Source: Sorlinia euscelidii
Lineage (GTDB): Bacteria > Pseudomonadota > Alphaproteobacteria > Acetobacterales > Acetobacteraceae
Assembly: GCF_036452155.1 (NCBI RefSeq)
Contig: NZ_JAWJZY010000006.1
Length of the DNA stretch: 64,000 bases
Direction: 5' to 3' (one strand)
Shown in pieces: positions 17,650 through 26,442 of the stretch; within the stretch, counting starts at the first letter, position 1, and every line of letters begins with the position of its first letter. The position numbers were made by a program, and so were the translations under genes. A model generated the notes under the pieces. That model was not told the origin of the DNA. It was given only the letters and a program-made list of their open reading frames with translations, and ran no database searches.

Positions 17650-17724
17650 GGGCGCATAGCTCAGCGGTAGAGCACTACCTTGACATGGTAGGGGTCACAG
17701 GTTCAATCCCTGTTGCGCCCACCA
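17650..17724 (+). tRNA. tRNA-Val (GAC)
   Basis: A 75-base cloverleaf: acceptor GGGCGCA/TGCGCCC, D-arm GCTCAGCGGTAGAGC, anticodon stem CTACC/GGTAG with loop TTGACAT (anticodon GAC), T-arm CAGGTTCAATCCCTG and encoded CCA. It forms the left edge of the accessory segment that ends at tRNA-Ser. Confidence 0.95.
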
Positions 17725-18366
17725 TTTGGTCCGTCACAGATTCCCCGATTTCAAGCTGATCGACGCGCGGCCCGCACCGCCTTATCGCCTGCGGGCACGG
17801 TGAATGCGAGATGCGCCTCTCTCAGCGAAGATGATGAAGCTCTCGATAGAGCGCCAGGCCGGATATCAGCGAGGCTCGTGACGTAAGTTTCAGTCCTCGA
17901 TAAGCGGTGCCGTATGAGAAATCATGCAGCAACGTCGATCTCATCTTCCTGATGATTCGTGACCCGCAATGTTCCCGCGCATGACGGCGCGGACGGGGCG
18001 TTACCATGCGGGACAATCACATTCTCCTCCAGTGTCGCCGCTACTTGAAGCGGCGTGATGCTCCCATTTTGCGGCCGAGCGATGCACAGGCCGAACCCCG
18101 TACCACAATCTCCACCAAGATTATGTGAAACGATGGGTTGACGTCGCCCACGACAAAAAATTTTTCCACAGAGAAACAGGATTTCTCGACAATAAAATAA
18201 ATTGAACTATTTAAATAAAAATTTATCAAGCCAAGATAATCTGACTTTTGCGCGAGTTATTGGTGGATCGTCGGTCCGGCTACCTCGCAGCTCGGAAATA
18301 AACATGTCTTCTCGACTTCCTCAAAGCTGAACGAGAAGGATTCATCGAAAAAGGAATCGTAGAACG
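17725..18366. other. non-coding stretch, AT-rich towards the surface-protein gene
   Basis: 642 bases without a credible gene. The first half is GC-rich like the chromosome; 18160-18245 is strongly AT-rich (runs of A and T around 18195-18230), unlike its surroundings, and is probably the promoter region for the gene at 18367. Short frames at 17822-18016 and 18041-18229 on the minus strand have no recognisable content. A gene boundary by transfer is possible here. Confidence 0.5.
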
Positions 18367-19913
18367 ATGGCAACGATCACCGTCCCGGGTATCACCGGTC
18401 AGAATTACCAGTTTGACGCGCCGGAGACGGCCACAAGCGCTTTGGCGCAGCAATATGCGGACGCAATCACTGCGGCCATCGCAGACGGTACGTTCGTCGC
18501 CGTCCCTCCCAATGTCTCAGCGTCGGATGTTTTTACCGTTGTTGAGGCGGACTGGATCGTCCAGTCCTTTGGGACGACCCTGGATAATCTGGCAGACGGC
18601 GTCACGCACCTTCTTGTCCATCAAGGTAATGCGACGGTGCCGTCAAGTTTTTCGATCGATGCCACGGAATCACGTCAGCTCTCCATCCTCGATGCATCAA
18701 CTTCTCCGGGGAATTACATGATCTCCGGGGCAATTGGCGGGGCGATTTCCGTCCTGGAGGGCTCACGCTTTTCTGACTTCGGTAACGCGACGGGGGATTG
18801 GACGATTGCCGTCAATGCGGGCGGCGTTCCCAACTCACCTGTTGGCCCGTCCAGTCAGGAAGGCCTCAATGAACTTGTCAGCACGGCTTTGAATGTGGGC
18901 GGCAACGTCATCAACACGTCGAGTGGTGAAAATTATGTAACGGTAACAGGTGCGAGAAACCTCATTGGTCTCGGCCAAGGCAATAATTATCTCGTCTCTC
19001 AGGGCAATGACACTGTTTACGGTCAGGGTTTCGACGTCAACTACCTCACGGGCGCCGGGGGGTTGGATTACATCGTCACGGCAGGGACGACATATGGCAG
19101 GGATTTTGTGACGATCAATGGCGGTCGTGGGCAGTATGATCTCGGCGAAAACGCCGACGTCATCGATACGGCGACGGTAGGCAGTGTCATCAAGGTGAAG
19201 GCAAACAGCTCCATCTCGGGCGGTACCGGGTCAACCGTGACATTTGATAATGCAGGTGGGTCAGGGACGATTACCGGCGCTGTCGGTGACACGATTTCCG
19301 CGGCGGGAAATCTCTCCGTCTTTCAGGGGCAGGATCATGTCGTCAGTGTGGCCGGCGCATTGACCTTCCTCAACGGAACTGGAAACTCGACGATTTCAGG
19401 CGGTGAGAACAGCACGATCTGGGGAGGTGCGGGCCTCGATGCCATTGCGACGATGACGGGCTATTCCATCATCACCCTGAATCAACCGGGCTCCACCGGT
19501 AACCAGACGATCGACGCATCAAATTCAACCGGCAATATCGACTTCTGGTCAGGCGCGGGAGAGTCTCTCTTTACTGGCGGGACGGGTGACGATCACATGG
19601 TCTTCGGCACGGCGTTTTCAGGCGCGTCCGGTGACTCAATTGTCACGGTGACAGGCGGAGAGGGTGCAAATTCCTTCGGCGTCCTGGCAGGTCACAGTGG
19701 CGGCAATATCACCATCACGGATTTCGATGCCTCGAAGGGTGATTATTTCTTCCAATATTTCTACAACCCTGTGGATTCGGCGCTGGCGGTCCAGGATCTG
19801 CTGGCCACCGCCACGGTCTCAGGGGGAATACGATTCTGCAGCTGGATAATAATATGCAGGTCACGTTCCTCGGGGTCGAGCATCTCGACGCCTCCGCCAT
19901 CCATATCAGCTGA
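18367..19913 (+). CDS. glycine/serine/threonine-rich surface-type (adhesin-like) protein, frameshifted near the 3' end
   Basis: About 515 residues, with no Cys in the correct frame, no signal peptide, and a composition rich in Gly, Ser, Thr, Asn and Asp. It starts MATITVPGITGQNYQFDAP and AALAQQYADAI-like helices, a beginning I know from exported beta-strand-repeat proteins of acetic acid bacteria. Several blocks resemble degenerate RTX nonapeptides (GAGGLDYIV, GGAGLDAIA, GGTGDDHMV), suggesting calcium binding and type I secretion; no secretion genes lie nearby. The C-terminus shifts frame at a G5 run (19822-19826); with one more G it ends NTILQLDNNMQVTFLGVEHL and stops at 19911-19913. Adhesion is inference. 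Confidence 0.65.
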
Positions 19914-20118
19914 TCCGACGGATAGGATTTGAGCTGGAAGGGTCAGTTTCGAACTGTAGATACGGGCCCTTCCATCCTCTTGCCTTATTCGTATCGTCGA
20001 AATTCCATGATTCGCCCGTGCTTCCGCCGCGTGCCGATCGACTTGATGTCGCAAATTGGACGACCGATGGGACAATGTTCGGGACGTTCGTGAAACGCCA
20101 TCCCGCCGCGCAGACCCT

Positions 20119-20682
20119 TTACTGGAAATTCGTGTGACGGTGCGCCATTTCGGCCTCGGACACCTCGAATTCCTTTACGAGCTCTGCGAAAAGCGCATCG
20201 CAGGTCAGCAGAACGCCTTGCTCAAAAAGGCTGCCCGCAAATTGACGCGAGTCAGATGCGGGGATTTCAAGGGTGATGTCAGATAATTTCTGTAATGCAT
20301 TTTCCCCCGCACAGGTGATCGCGATGATCTTCGCACCGACATCACGCGCGATCTCTCCGTAATGGAGCGTCACATGCGTGGCACCGGAGCCGGAAATTAA
20401 TATCAGCACGTCTTCCGGCTGGATGGAGGGTGCTGAAGCTTCACCGATAAAATGCGTGTTAAGGCCAAGATGCATGAAGCGCATGGCCACCATCTGCGCG
20501 ACCAGACCGGACCGCCCCTGACCGGAGAAAAACCACCGCGTTCCCGTCTTCCCGCCTTTGGAAATGGCAAGGCAGAGCGCGGCGACGGCCTCAAGCTGGG
20601 AGGGCGCGCTATCTCGCATGAGACGCGACGTCTCGTCCATGACGATCTGGAGACTGGCCTTGGCCGGGTTAACGGATCTCAT
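20119..20682 (-). CDS. hxlB: 6-phospho-3-hexuloisomerase-like SIS-domain protein
   Basis: A 187-residue SIS-fold sugar-phosphate isomerase. The phosphate-binding segment GQGRSGLVAQMVAMRFMHLG, the central LILISGSGATHVTL and GAKIIAITCAGENAL are typical of HxlB, which interconverts 3-hexulose-6-phosphate and fructose-6-phosphate in the ribulose monophosphate pathway. The synthase partner HxlA is absent, so it may serve pentose or polyol metabolism, as in other acetic acid bacteria where it sits beside polyol dehydrogenases. Its ATG overlaps the stop of the dehydrogenase fragment (ATGA), showing a former operon. Confidence 0.8.
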   Translation of the reverse strand: MRSVNPAKASLQIVMDETSRLMRDSAPSQLEAVAALCLAISKGGKTGTRWFFSGQGRSGLVAQMVAMRFMHLGLNTHFIGEASAPSIQPEDVLILISGSGATHVTLHYGEIARDVGAKIIAITCAGENALQKLSDITLEIPASDSRQFAGSLFEQGVLLTCDALFAELVKEFEVSEAEMAHRHTNFQ

Positions 20683-21098
20683 AATGTCACCATTGGCTTG
20701 ATCGAATGCGGGTCGCGCGATGCCTCAAGCGTATCCTGAACATGCACCAGGTCATAACGCGCCGTCACCATCGATGTCAGATCCACCTGATGGCGCGCGA
20801 CCATCGAAATCGCGATTGGCCAGGTGCCGGTATAGCGGAAAACACCTGTCAGCCAGATTTCCCGCGTCTGAAGCTTAGTGAAGGGGATCGGCAGTTCGTC
20901 CGCGCCCATCCCAACGAGCATGAAGAAAGAGGAATGCCAACGATACGATGTTTCCAAGGCGGCGAACAGTCCCGAAATCGATTCGGCGAAATTCGTCTGT
21001 GAAATCTGCGCCATCCCCTTGGACGCGGCGGGCCAGCCATTGCAGACAGGCTTCAGCCGTCGGACAATGGGGGTCTCCTTCGACAGTTTGCGCAACAT
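20679..21098 (-). pseudogene. 3' remnant of a zinc-type polyol/alcohol dehydrogenase
   Basis: Only the last 90 or so residues are dehydrogenase-like: MLVGMGADELPIPFTKLQTREIWLTGVFRYTGTWPIAISMVARHQVDLTSM and so on, matching the C-terminal end of the medium-chain xylitol/sorbitol dehydrogenases. The zinc-binding N-terminal domain and the GxGxxG nucleotide motif are missing. The preceding 60 residues resemble a decayed Rossmann half (ESISGLFAALE). The stop overlaps hxlB. The truncation faces tRNA-Ser, consistent with deletion on integration or excision at that tRNA. Confidence 0.7.
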
Positions 21099-21425
21099 CC
21101 CCTCACGTTATCGCCGCAACTGGCGGCCCCGGCAAACAAAACGCCATCCTCGCCGCCCTTTGTAGTGGCGCCATAACGTCACGCGTTACGGATCAGCCAG
21201 CGGCCCGGTATTTGATGGGGGTGGGGTGAGGGAATGGAGGCTTGAAAGGGCGCAGATCGTGAAGACGAGGCAATGCCCCCACCCCTTTTTTGTGACTCCC
21301 AAAAAAACCCCCAATTTCGTGCGCTTGCATGACAAGGGGTGAGAAGCCGTGAGAGAAGTTTATGGCGGGAAACCGGGGAAAATCAAGGGTCGTGAGTGGG
21401 GATGAGAAGCCGTGATAACGGTTGC
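21099..21425. other. non-coding stretch downstream of tRNA-Ser, possible integration scar
   Basis: 327 bases with no gene. It holds G- and A-rich tracts (around 21285-21315) and an imperfect direct repeat, TGAGAAGCCGTGA at 21341-21353 and again at 21404-21416. Such short repeats beside the 3' end of a tRNA gene resemble arm-type integrase sites or att remnants, but no integrase is present. The dehydrogenase gene on its far side is truncated. Integration history is inference. Confidence 0.4.
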
Positions 21426-21518
21426 TGGCGGAGGGGATGGGATTCGAACCCACGGTACGGCTTGACACCGTACAACGGTTTAGCAAACCGCCGCCTTCAG
21501 CCACTCGGCCACCCCTCC
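21426..21518 (-). tRNA. tRNA-Ser (GCT)
   Basis: A 93-base class II tRNA: acceptor GGAGGGG/CCCCTCC, discriminator G, encoded CCA, D-arm GCCGAGTGGCTGAAGGC, anticodon loop TTGCTAA (GCT), a long variable arm TACGGTGTCAAGCCGTA and T-arm GGGTTCGAATCCC. The long variable arm and discriminator G fit serine. It bounds the accessory segment on its right. Confidence 0.95.
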
Positions 21519-21610
21519 GCCGTGAGGGACGTTGTTTACACGACGTTTGCAACTGTGCTTCTAGGGGGAATTGGCATGGACGTCAAACCCCCTTTGATGC
21601 TGAAACGTGA

Positions 21611-23068
21611 TTATACCGCGAGTATTTTTTTCAGCAGCTCATTGACAAGGGCGGGGTTGGCTTTTCCCTTCATCGCCTTCATGACCTGCCCGACAAAAAA
21701 CCCGAAAAGCTTGTCTTTTCCGCTGCGATATTGGGCCAGCATGTCCGGATTTGCCTCCAGCACCGCCGTGATCGCGGCTTCAATCGCGCCCGTATCTGTG
21801 ACCTGCTTCAGCCCGCGCTTATCGACGATGTCGCTTGCGGAAGCCTCTGACGTGAACATCTCCTCCAGAACTTCCTTCGCGATCTTGCCATTAATCGTCG
21901 AATCCTGAATCAGCTTGAGCAGACCCGCGAGGCGTTGCGCCGAGATCGGGGAGCGGTCAATTCCGACGCCGAGTTTATTCAGGCCGGCGAAAAAGTCGCC
22001 CAACATCCAGTTGGCTGCCAGACGCGGCTCCGTTTCTTTCGCGAGGGTCTCATAGAAATCCGCCACGGCCTGCTCCGTGGTCAGAATACCGGATTCGTAA
22101 CGGCTGACGCCATATTGCGCCTCCAACCGGGCACGTTTCGGCTCGGGGAGTTCCGGCAGGTGATCACGCAGCGATTCGACCCATTTTGCGTCGAGAACCA
22201 GCGGCAAAAGGTCCGGGTCCGGAAAATAACGGTAGTCATGCGCATTTTCTTTGCTGCGCATGGAACGCGTCTCACCGCGCGTGTGGTCGAAAAGCCGCGT
22301 CTCCTGCTGCACCTCGCCACCCGATTCCCAGACTTCCACCTGGCGTTGCGCTTCAGCCTGAATCGCCTGCATGACGAAGCGGATCGAATTGACGTTTTTG
22401 ACCTCACAGCGTGTGCGATAGGCTTCCCCCGTCTTACGCACGGAGACATTGACATCCGCACGCATGGAGCCTTCTTCCATATTGCCGTCGCACGTGCCGA
22501 GGTAACGCAGAATCTGCCGAAGCTTCCGCAGATAGGCCCCGGCTTCCTCCGGGGAGCGCAAGTCGGGCTCACTGACGATTTCCATCAGCCCGACACCGGC
22601 GCGGTTGAGGTCAATCAAAGTAAGTTCCGGGTCCTGATCATGGATGGACTTGCCCGCATCCTGCTCAACATGCAGGCGCGTGACGCCGATTTTCCGCGTC
22701 TGCCCATCGGCAAGCTCAATCTCGATCTCGCCTTTCCCGACAATAGGGTGCTCAAACTGGCTGATCTGATATCCCTGCGGCAAATCGGCGTAAAAGTAAT
22801 TTTTGCGGTCAAAACGGCTGAAAAGATTGATCTGCGCATTGAGTCCGAGGCCCGTTCGCACAGCTTGCGCGACGCATTCCTCATTCAAGACCGGCAACAT
22901 CCCGGGGAAGGCAGCGTCAACCAGACTGACCTGCGTATTGGCCTCAGCCCCGAATGCTGTCGGCGCGCCGGAGAAAAGTTTGCTCTGACTGACGATCTGG
23001 GCATGGACTTCCAGCCCGATCACGACTTCCCAGGCGCCGGTCGCGCCCTCAATAGCATAAGTGCTCAT
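21611..23068 (-). CDS. gatB: aspartyl/glutamyl-tRNA amidotransferase subunit B
   Basis: GatB holds the kinase/transamidation site of GatCAB, which converts Glu-tRNA(Gln) and Asp-tRNA(Asn) to the amidated forms. Seen here: EVVIGLEVHAQI at the N-terminus, LFSGAPTAFGAEANTQVSLVD, the RKNYFYADLPQGYQISQ motif, and the C-terminal YqeY-like tail (EVLEEMFTSEASASDIVDKRGLKQV). Length 485 is normal. It overlaps the gatA stop by 4 bases and ends the gatC-gatA-gatB operon. Confidence 0.96.
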   Translation of the reverse strand: MSTYAIEGATGAWEVVIGLEVHAQIVSQSKLFSGAPTAFGAEANTQVSLVDAAFPGMLPVLNEECVAQAVRTGLGLNAQINLFSRFDRKNYFYADLPQGYQISQFEHPIVGKGEIEIELADGQTRKIGVTRLHVEQDAGKSIHDQDPELTLIDLNRAGVGLMEIVSEPDLRSPEEAGAYLRKLRQILRYLGTCDGNMEEGSMRADVNVSVRKTGEAYRTRCEVKNVNSIRFVMQAIQAEAQRQVEVWESGGEVQQETRLFDHTRGETRSMRSKENAHDYRYFPDPDLLPLVLDAKWVESLRDHLPELPEPKRARLEAQYGVSRYESGILTTEQAVADFYETLAKETEPRLAANWMLGDFFAGLNKLGVGIDRSPISAQRLAGLLKLIQDSTINGKIAKEVLEEMFTSEASASDIVDKRGLKQVTDTGAIEAAITAVLEANPDMLAQYRSGKDKLFGFFVGQVMKAMKGKANPALVNELLKKILAV

Positions 23069-24543
23069 GACAGCCCCTCCGCAAAATGAGCAGGGCGATG
23101 CGCAAATGACGCCGCGTCCTCCAGCACCCGACCGGCTGCAAACATGGTTTCCTCCTCAAAGGCGCGGCCGATCAGTTGCAGCCCGAGCGGCAAACCTTCT
23201 CCATTGAGACCTGCCGGCAGGGAAAGGGCCGGCAGGCCGGCCAGACTGGCGGGCACCGTGAAAATATCGTTCAGATAGACCTGCACCGGGTCGCTTGGCT
23301 TCTCATCCTGTGCGAAGGCGGCGCTGGGTGCTGTTGGCGTCAGAAGCACATCAACATCCGCGAAAACAGCATCAAAATCGCGTTGGATCAGCGTGCGCAC
23401 TTTTTGCGCGTGCAGATAATATGCGTCGTAATAACCGGATGAAAGCACATGCGTCCCCATCAGGATGCGGCGGCGGACCTCCTCCCCGAAACCCGCGCGC
23501 CGCGACGCTTCATAAAGCCCGTCCAATGAGTCAGCGGTGACTCGTGTCCCGAAGCGCACCCCGTCATAGCGCGCAAGATTGGAGGAGGCCTCGGCAAGGG
23601 CGACGATATAATAAACGGGCAAGCCATATTGCGTGTGGGGCAGGGAGACATCGATGATGTGCGCCCCGGCTTCTCGCAGCCAGGCGATCCCCTGGTCCCA
23701 AAGCGCCTGGATTTCCGCGGGCAATGTGTCGGGGCGATATTCTTCGGGGATGCCGACGCGCAGCCCCTTCACGCCGCGATTTAACGCGTCTGCGTAAACA
23801 GGTACGTCGCGCTGCGCGGAGGTGCTGTCATGCGGGTCGAAACCAGCCATGGATTGCAGCAGCAACGCGCAATCCGCAAGATTGGCGGCCATGGGGCCCG
23901 CCTGATCGAGTGAACTCGCGAAGGCGATCGTCCCGAAGCGAGAGCATCGACCGTAACTTGGTTTGACACCGGTAATGCCGCAGAAGGCCGCGGGCTGCCG
24001 GATGGAGCCGCCTGTATCCGTGCCCGTGGCGCCCAGTGCCATCCCCGCCGCAACCGCGGCCGCTGACCCACCGGATGAACCACCCGGCACGAGGCGCTGT
24101 TCGGACGAAGCGCGTTTCCAAGGATTGGTCACGGGGCCGAAATGGGAGGTCATGTTCGTTGACCCCATCGCGAATTCGTCCAGATTGGCCTTGCCTAGAA
24201 AAACAGCGCCGTCCTGCAGAAGATTTTTTGTGACCGTACTTTCATAAGGTGGCACGAAGTCTTTCAAAATCGCACTTGCTGCCGTGGTCCTGACCCCTTT
24301 CGTGCAGAAGAGATCCTTGACAGCCAAAGGTAAACCATCAAGCGGCAGGGCCTCACCCTTTGCGCGACGCGCGTCGGAAGCTTTTGCCTGGGCCCGCGCG
24401 CCCTCCGGGTCAAGCGTGATATAGGCGTTGATCTCAGGGTTCAGCTGTTCCGCGGCGGCGAGGAAATGATCCGTCACTTCCAGCGCTGAAATCTTTTTGG
24501 CGCGGAGGGCGTCGCGTGTGGCGGTAAGGGTCATGCGGGACAT
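23065..24543 (-). CDS. gatA: aspartyl/glutamyl-tRNA amidotransferase subunit A
   Basis: GatA is the amidase-signature glutaminase that supplies ammonia to GatB. The Ser-Ser-Lys triad is visible: Lys76 in LAVKDLFCTKG, cis-Ser156 in GGSSGGSAAAVAAG and nucleophile Ser180 in TGTDTGGSIRQPA. Length 492 is typical. It lies between gatC (3-base overlap) and gatB in one operon. Confidence 0.96.
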   Translation of the reverse strand: MSRMTLTATRDALRAKKISALEVTDHFLAAAEQLNPEINAYITLDPEGARAQAKASDARRAKGEALPLDGLPLAVKDLFCTKGVRTTAASAILKDFVPPYESTVTKNLLQDGAVFLGKANLDEFAMGSTNMTSHFGPVTNPWKRASSEQRLVPGGSSGGSAAAVAAGMALGATGTDTGGSIRQPAAFCGITGVKPSYGRCSRFGTIAFASSLDQAGPMAANLADCALLLQSMAGFDPHDSTSAQRDVPVYADALNRGVKGLRVGIPEEYRPDTLPAEIQALWDQGIAWLREAGAHIIDVSLPHTQYGLPVYYIVALAEASSNLARYDGVRFGTRVTADSLDGLYEASRRAGFGEEVRRRILMGTHVLSSGYYDAYYLHAQKVRTLIQRDFDAVFADVDVLLTPTAPSAAFAQDEKPSDPVQVYLNDIFTVPASLAGLPALSLPAGLNGEGLPLGLQLIGRAFEEETMFAAGRVLEDAASFAHRPAHFAEGLS

Positions 24544-24830
24544 TATTCAACCACCTTCGGCACAGCGTAAAACGGGCCGCGCCGCAGGGGCGCATTGCCT
24601 AAAACATCTTCCTCGTTATTTTCCAGCGCGACTTTATCCTGACGCGTGCGTAGGGTTGCGACACCCGCGCCGGTCATGGGGGGCACGTCGGTGACATCGA
24701 CATTTTTAAGTTGCTCGACCCATCCGAGAATATGATCAAGTTCCGACCCGACTTCAGCGCATTCCTGAGGCGTCAGGCCGATGCGGGCCAATTTGGCGAT
24801 CCGCATGACGGATTCTGTGTCCAGCGACAT
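24543..24830 (-). CDS. gatC: aspartyl/glutamyl-tRNA amidotransferase subunit C
   Basis: A 95-residue GatC, the small subunit that wraps round GatA and stabilises the complex. It shows MRIAKLARIGLTPQECAEVGSEL and ends with the Arg/Pro-rich APLRRGPFYAVPKVVE tail that inserts between GatA and GatB. It is first in the gatCAB operon and divergent from ruvX with 72 bases between starts, which must hold both promoters. Confidence 0.95.
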   Translation of the reverse strand: MSLDTESVMRIAKLARIGLTPQECAEVGSELDHILGWVEQLKNVDVTDVPPMTGAGVATLRTRQDKVALENNEEDVLGNAPLRRGPFYAVPKVVE

Positions 24831-24902
24831 AAATTCTCGACTTTCCTGCTGAGGGGCGGGTAGGGAAGAGTGTTAATTTTGGTCGGGTTATAACGCTTAA
24901 TC

Positions 24903-25370
24903 ATGTCGCTATTCAATCCATACAAGCTGCGCGCCACGCTCGGACGAGATCAACGTGTGCTGGGCATTGATCCGGGAAGCGTTTCCGTCGGTCTTGCTTT
25001 GAGTGACGTCAGTTTGATGCTGGCCTCACCCTACCGCGTCATTAAGCGGCGGAAGTTGGGGCAGATGGCGGCTGAAATCTCCGCCATGATCGCCGCGGAG
25101 GGCGTGGGCGCGCTGGTTTGCGGCCTGCCCCTCAGCATGAACGGGGAGAGGGGACCGGCGGCGCAGGCGGCTGAAGACTGGCTGCGTGACCTCTCCTCAC
25201 GTCTTGACCTCCCTGCTTGCTGTTGGGATGAGCGTCTTTCCTCCTCCGCGGTTAATCGCTTCCTGATTGAGGAAGCCGACATGACCCGCAAAAGAAGGGC
25301 GGCGGTCGTAGATAAAATGGCCGCGTCCTACATGCTGCAAGGCTGGCTTGACGCGACACGCGACAGATAA
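24903..25370 (+). CDS. ruvX: Holliday junction resolvase-like protein (YqgF/RuvX)
   Basis: A 155-residue RNase H-fold protein. VLGIDPGSVSVGLALSD carries the first catalytic Asp, ALVCGLPLSMNGERG the central motif, and DERLSSSAVNRFLIEEADM the second acidic patch. YqgF/RuvX is linked to 16S rRNA 5'-end maturation and to Holliday junction processing. It stands alone, divergent from gatC and convergent with isocitrate dehydrogenase. Confidence 0.9.
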   Translation: MSLFNPYKLRATLGRDQRVLGIDPGSVSVGLALSDVSLMLASPYRVIKRRKLGQMAAEISAMIAAEGVGALVCGLPLSMNGERGPAAQAAEDWLRDLSSRLDLPACCWDERLSSSAVNRFLIEEADMTRKRRAAVVDKMAASYMLQGWLDATRDR

Positions 25371-25407
25371 AATCCACGCGTGTCGTGCCCGGGTCAGGGC
25401 AGGGGGT

Positions 25408-26430
25408 TTACAATGCGTCGAGCAGGGCTGTGGTGATCTCACTTGTGTTGGATGTGCCGCCAAGGTCACGGGTGCGCACGCCGCCTGTGGTGACGACGCG
25501 GGTGATGGCGTCATCCAGACGTTGCTTCAGATCATGACGCCCCACATGGGCCAGCATCAACCCGCCTGCCATCAACAGGGCCAAGGGGTTGGCGACATTT
25601 TTACCGGCAATATCCGGCGCTGAACCATGGACGGCCTCAAAGATGGCGGCTTTCTCACCGATATTCGCCCCCGGCGCCATGCCCAGCCCCCCGACAAGTC
25701 CAGCTGTGAGGTCAGAGAGAATATCACCGAAAAGATTCGTCGTGACGATGACATCGAACTGCCAGGGATCGGTGACGAGCTGCATGGCGCATGCATCGAC
25801 AATCCGCTCGTCGATGGTGATCTTCCCGTCATATTCCTGCGCAATATCGCGGCCCGTCTCCAGGAAAAGCCCACTGAAGATTTTCAGAATATTGGCTTTA
25901 TGGACAAGCGTGACTTTTTTGCGGCCATTCGCGACGGCGTAATCACAGGCGAAGCGGATGATCCGCGCACATTCTTCGCGGGAATTAAAGCCGCCACCGC
26001 AGGCGATGGCGCGTGGGTCATCCCCCAAGGGGAGGTAATATTCATTTGCGGCGTAAAGCCCCTCGATATTTTCACGCACCACGACGAGGTCGATATGATC
26101 AAACCGTTCGCCGGGGATGATTGTCCGCGTCGGGCGCAGATTGGCATAGAGTCCGAAGCGCTGGCGCAAAGTGACATTGACGGACTTGAACCCCTTGCCG
26201 ACCGGGGTCGTCAGCGGGCCTTTCAGGGCCAGACCGGTGCGGGAAATGCTTTCGAGCGTCGCTTCCGGCAGGGGCACACCGTTGGATTCGATCGCGCCGA
26301 GCCCGCCCGCACATTTCTCCCAGATAAAGGGGGCGCCCAGTTTTTCGAGAATTCTCACGGTTGAGTCCGTGATTTCCGGGCCGATCCCATCGCCTTCAAT
26401 GAGGGTCGCCCGATATGTTTTGCTGGTCAT
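25408..26430 (-). CDS. isocitrate/isopropylmalate dehydrogenase family, probably NAD-type isocitrate dehydrogenase
   Basis: A 340-residue beta-decarboxylating dehydrogenase. It shows ATLIEGDGIGPEIT, LKGPLTTPVGKGFKSVNVTLRQ, the substrate-loop RENIEGLYA, HKANILK, LFGDILSDLTAGLVGGLGMAPGAN, and EAVHGSAPDIAGKNVANP near the cofactor site. The Ser/Asn phosphorylation loop (KGFKSVN) fits isocitrate, not isopropylmalate, and the absence of NADP-binding Lys/Tyr at the cofactor site suggests NAD. It belongs to the TCA cycle. ATG 26430 (MTSKTYRATLIEGDG) is preferred over the frame start at 26442. The aminopeptidase gene lies 12 bases upstream. Confidence 0.85.
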   Translation of the reverse strand: MTSKTYRATLIEGDGIGPEITDSTVRILEKLGAPFIWEKCAGGLGAIESNGVPLPEATLESISRTGLALKGPLTTPVGKGFKSVNVTLRQRFGLYANLRPTRTIIPGERFDHIDLVVVRENIEGLYAANEYYLPLGDDPRAIACGGGFNSREECARIIRFACDYAVANGRKKVTLVHKANILKIFSGLFLETGRDIAQEYDGKITIDERIVDACAMQLVTDPWQFDVIVTTNLFGDILSDLTAGLVGGLGMAPGANIGEKAAIFEAVHGSAPDIAGKNVANPLALLMAGGLMLAHVGRHDLKQRLDDAITRVVTTGGVRTRDLGGTSNTSEITTALLDAL

Positions 26431-26442
26431 AAAAAGCCTCAA

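Noticed and set aside
21935..23089. 384-codon open frame on the + strand opposite gatB
   Set aside because: It mirrors gatB in a GC-rich antisense frame, has no recognisable domain and no ribosome site.
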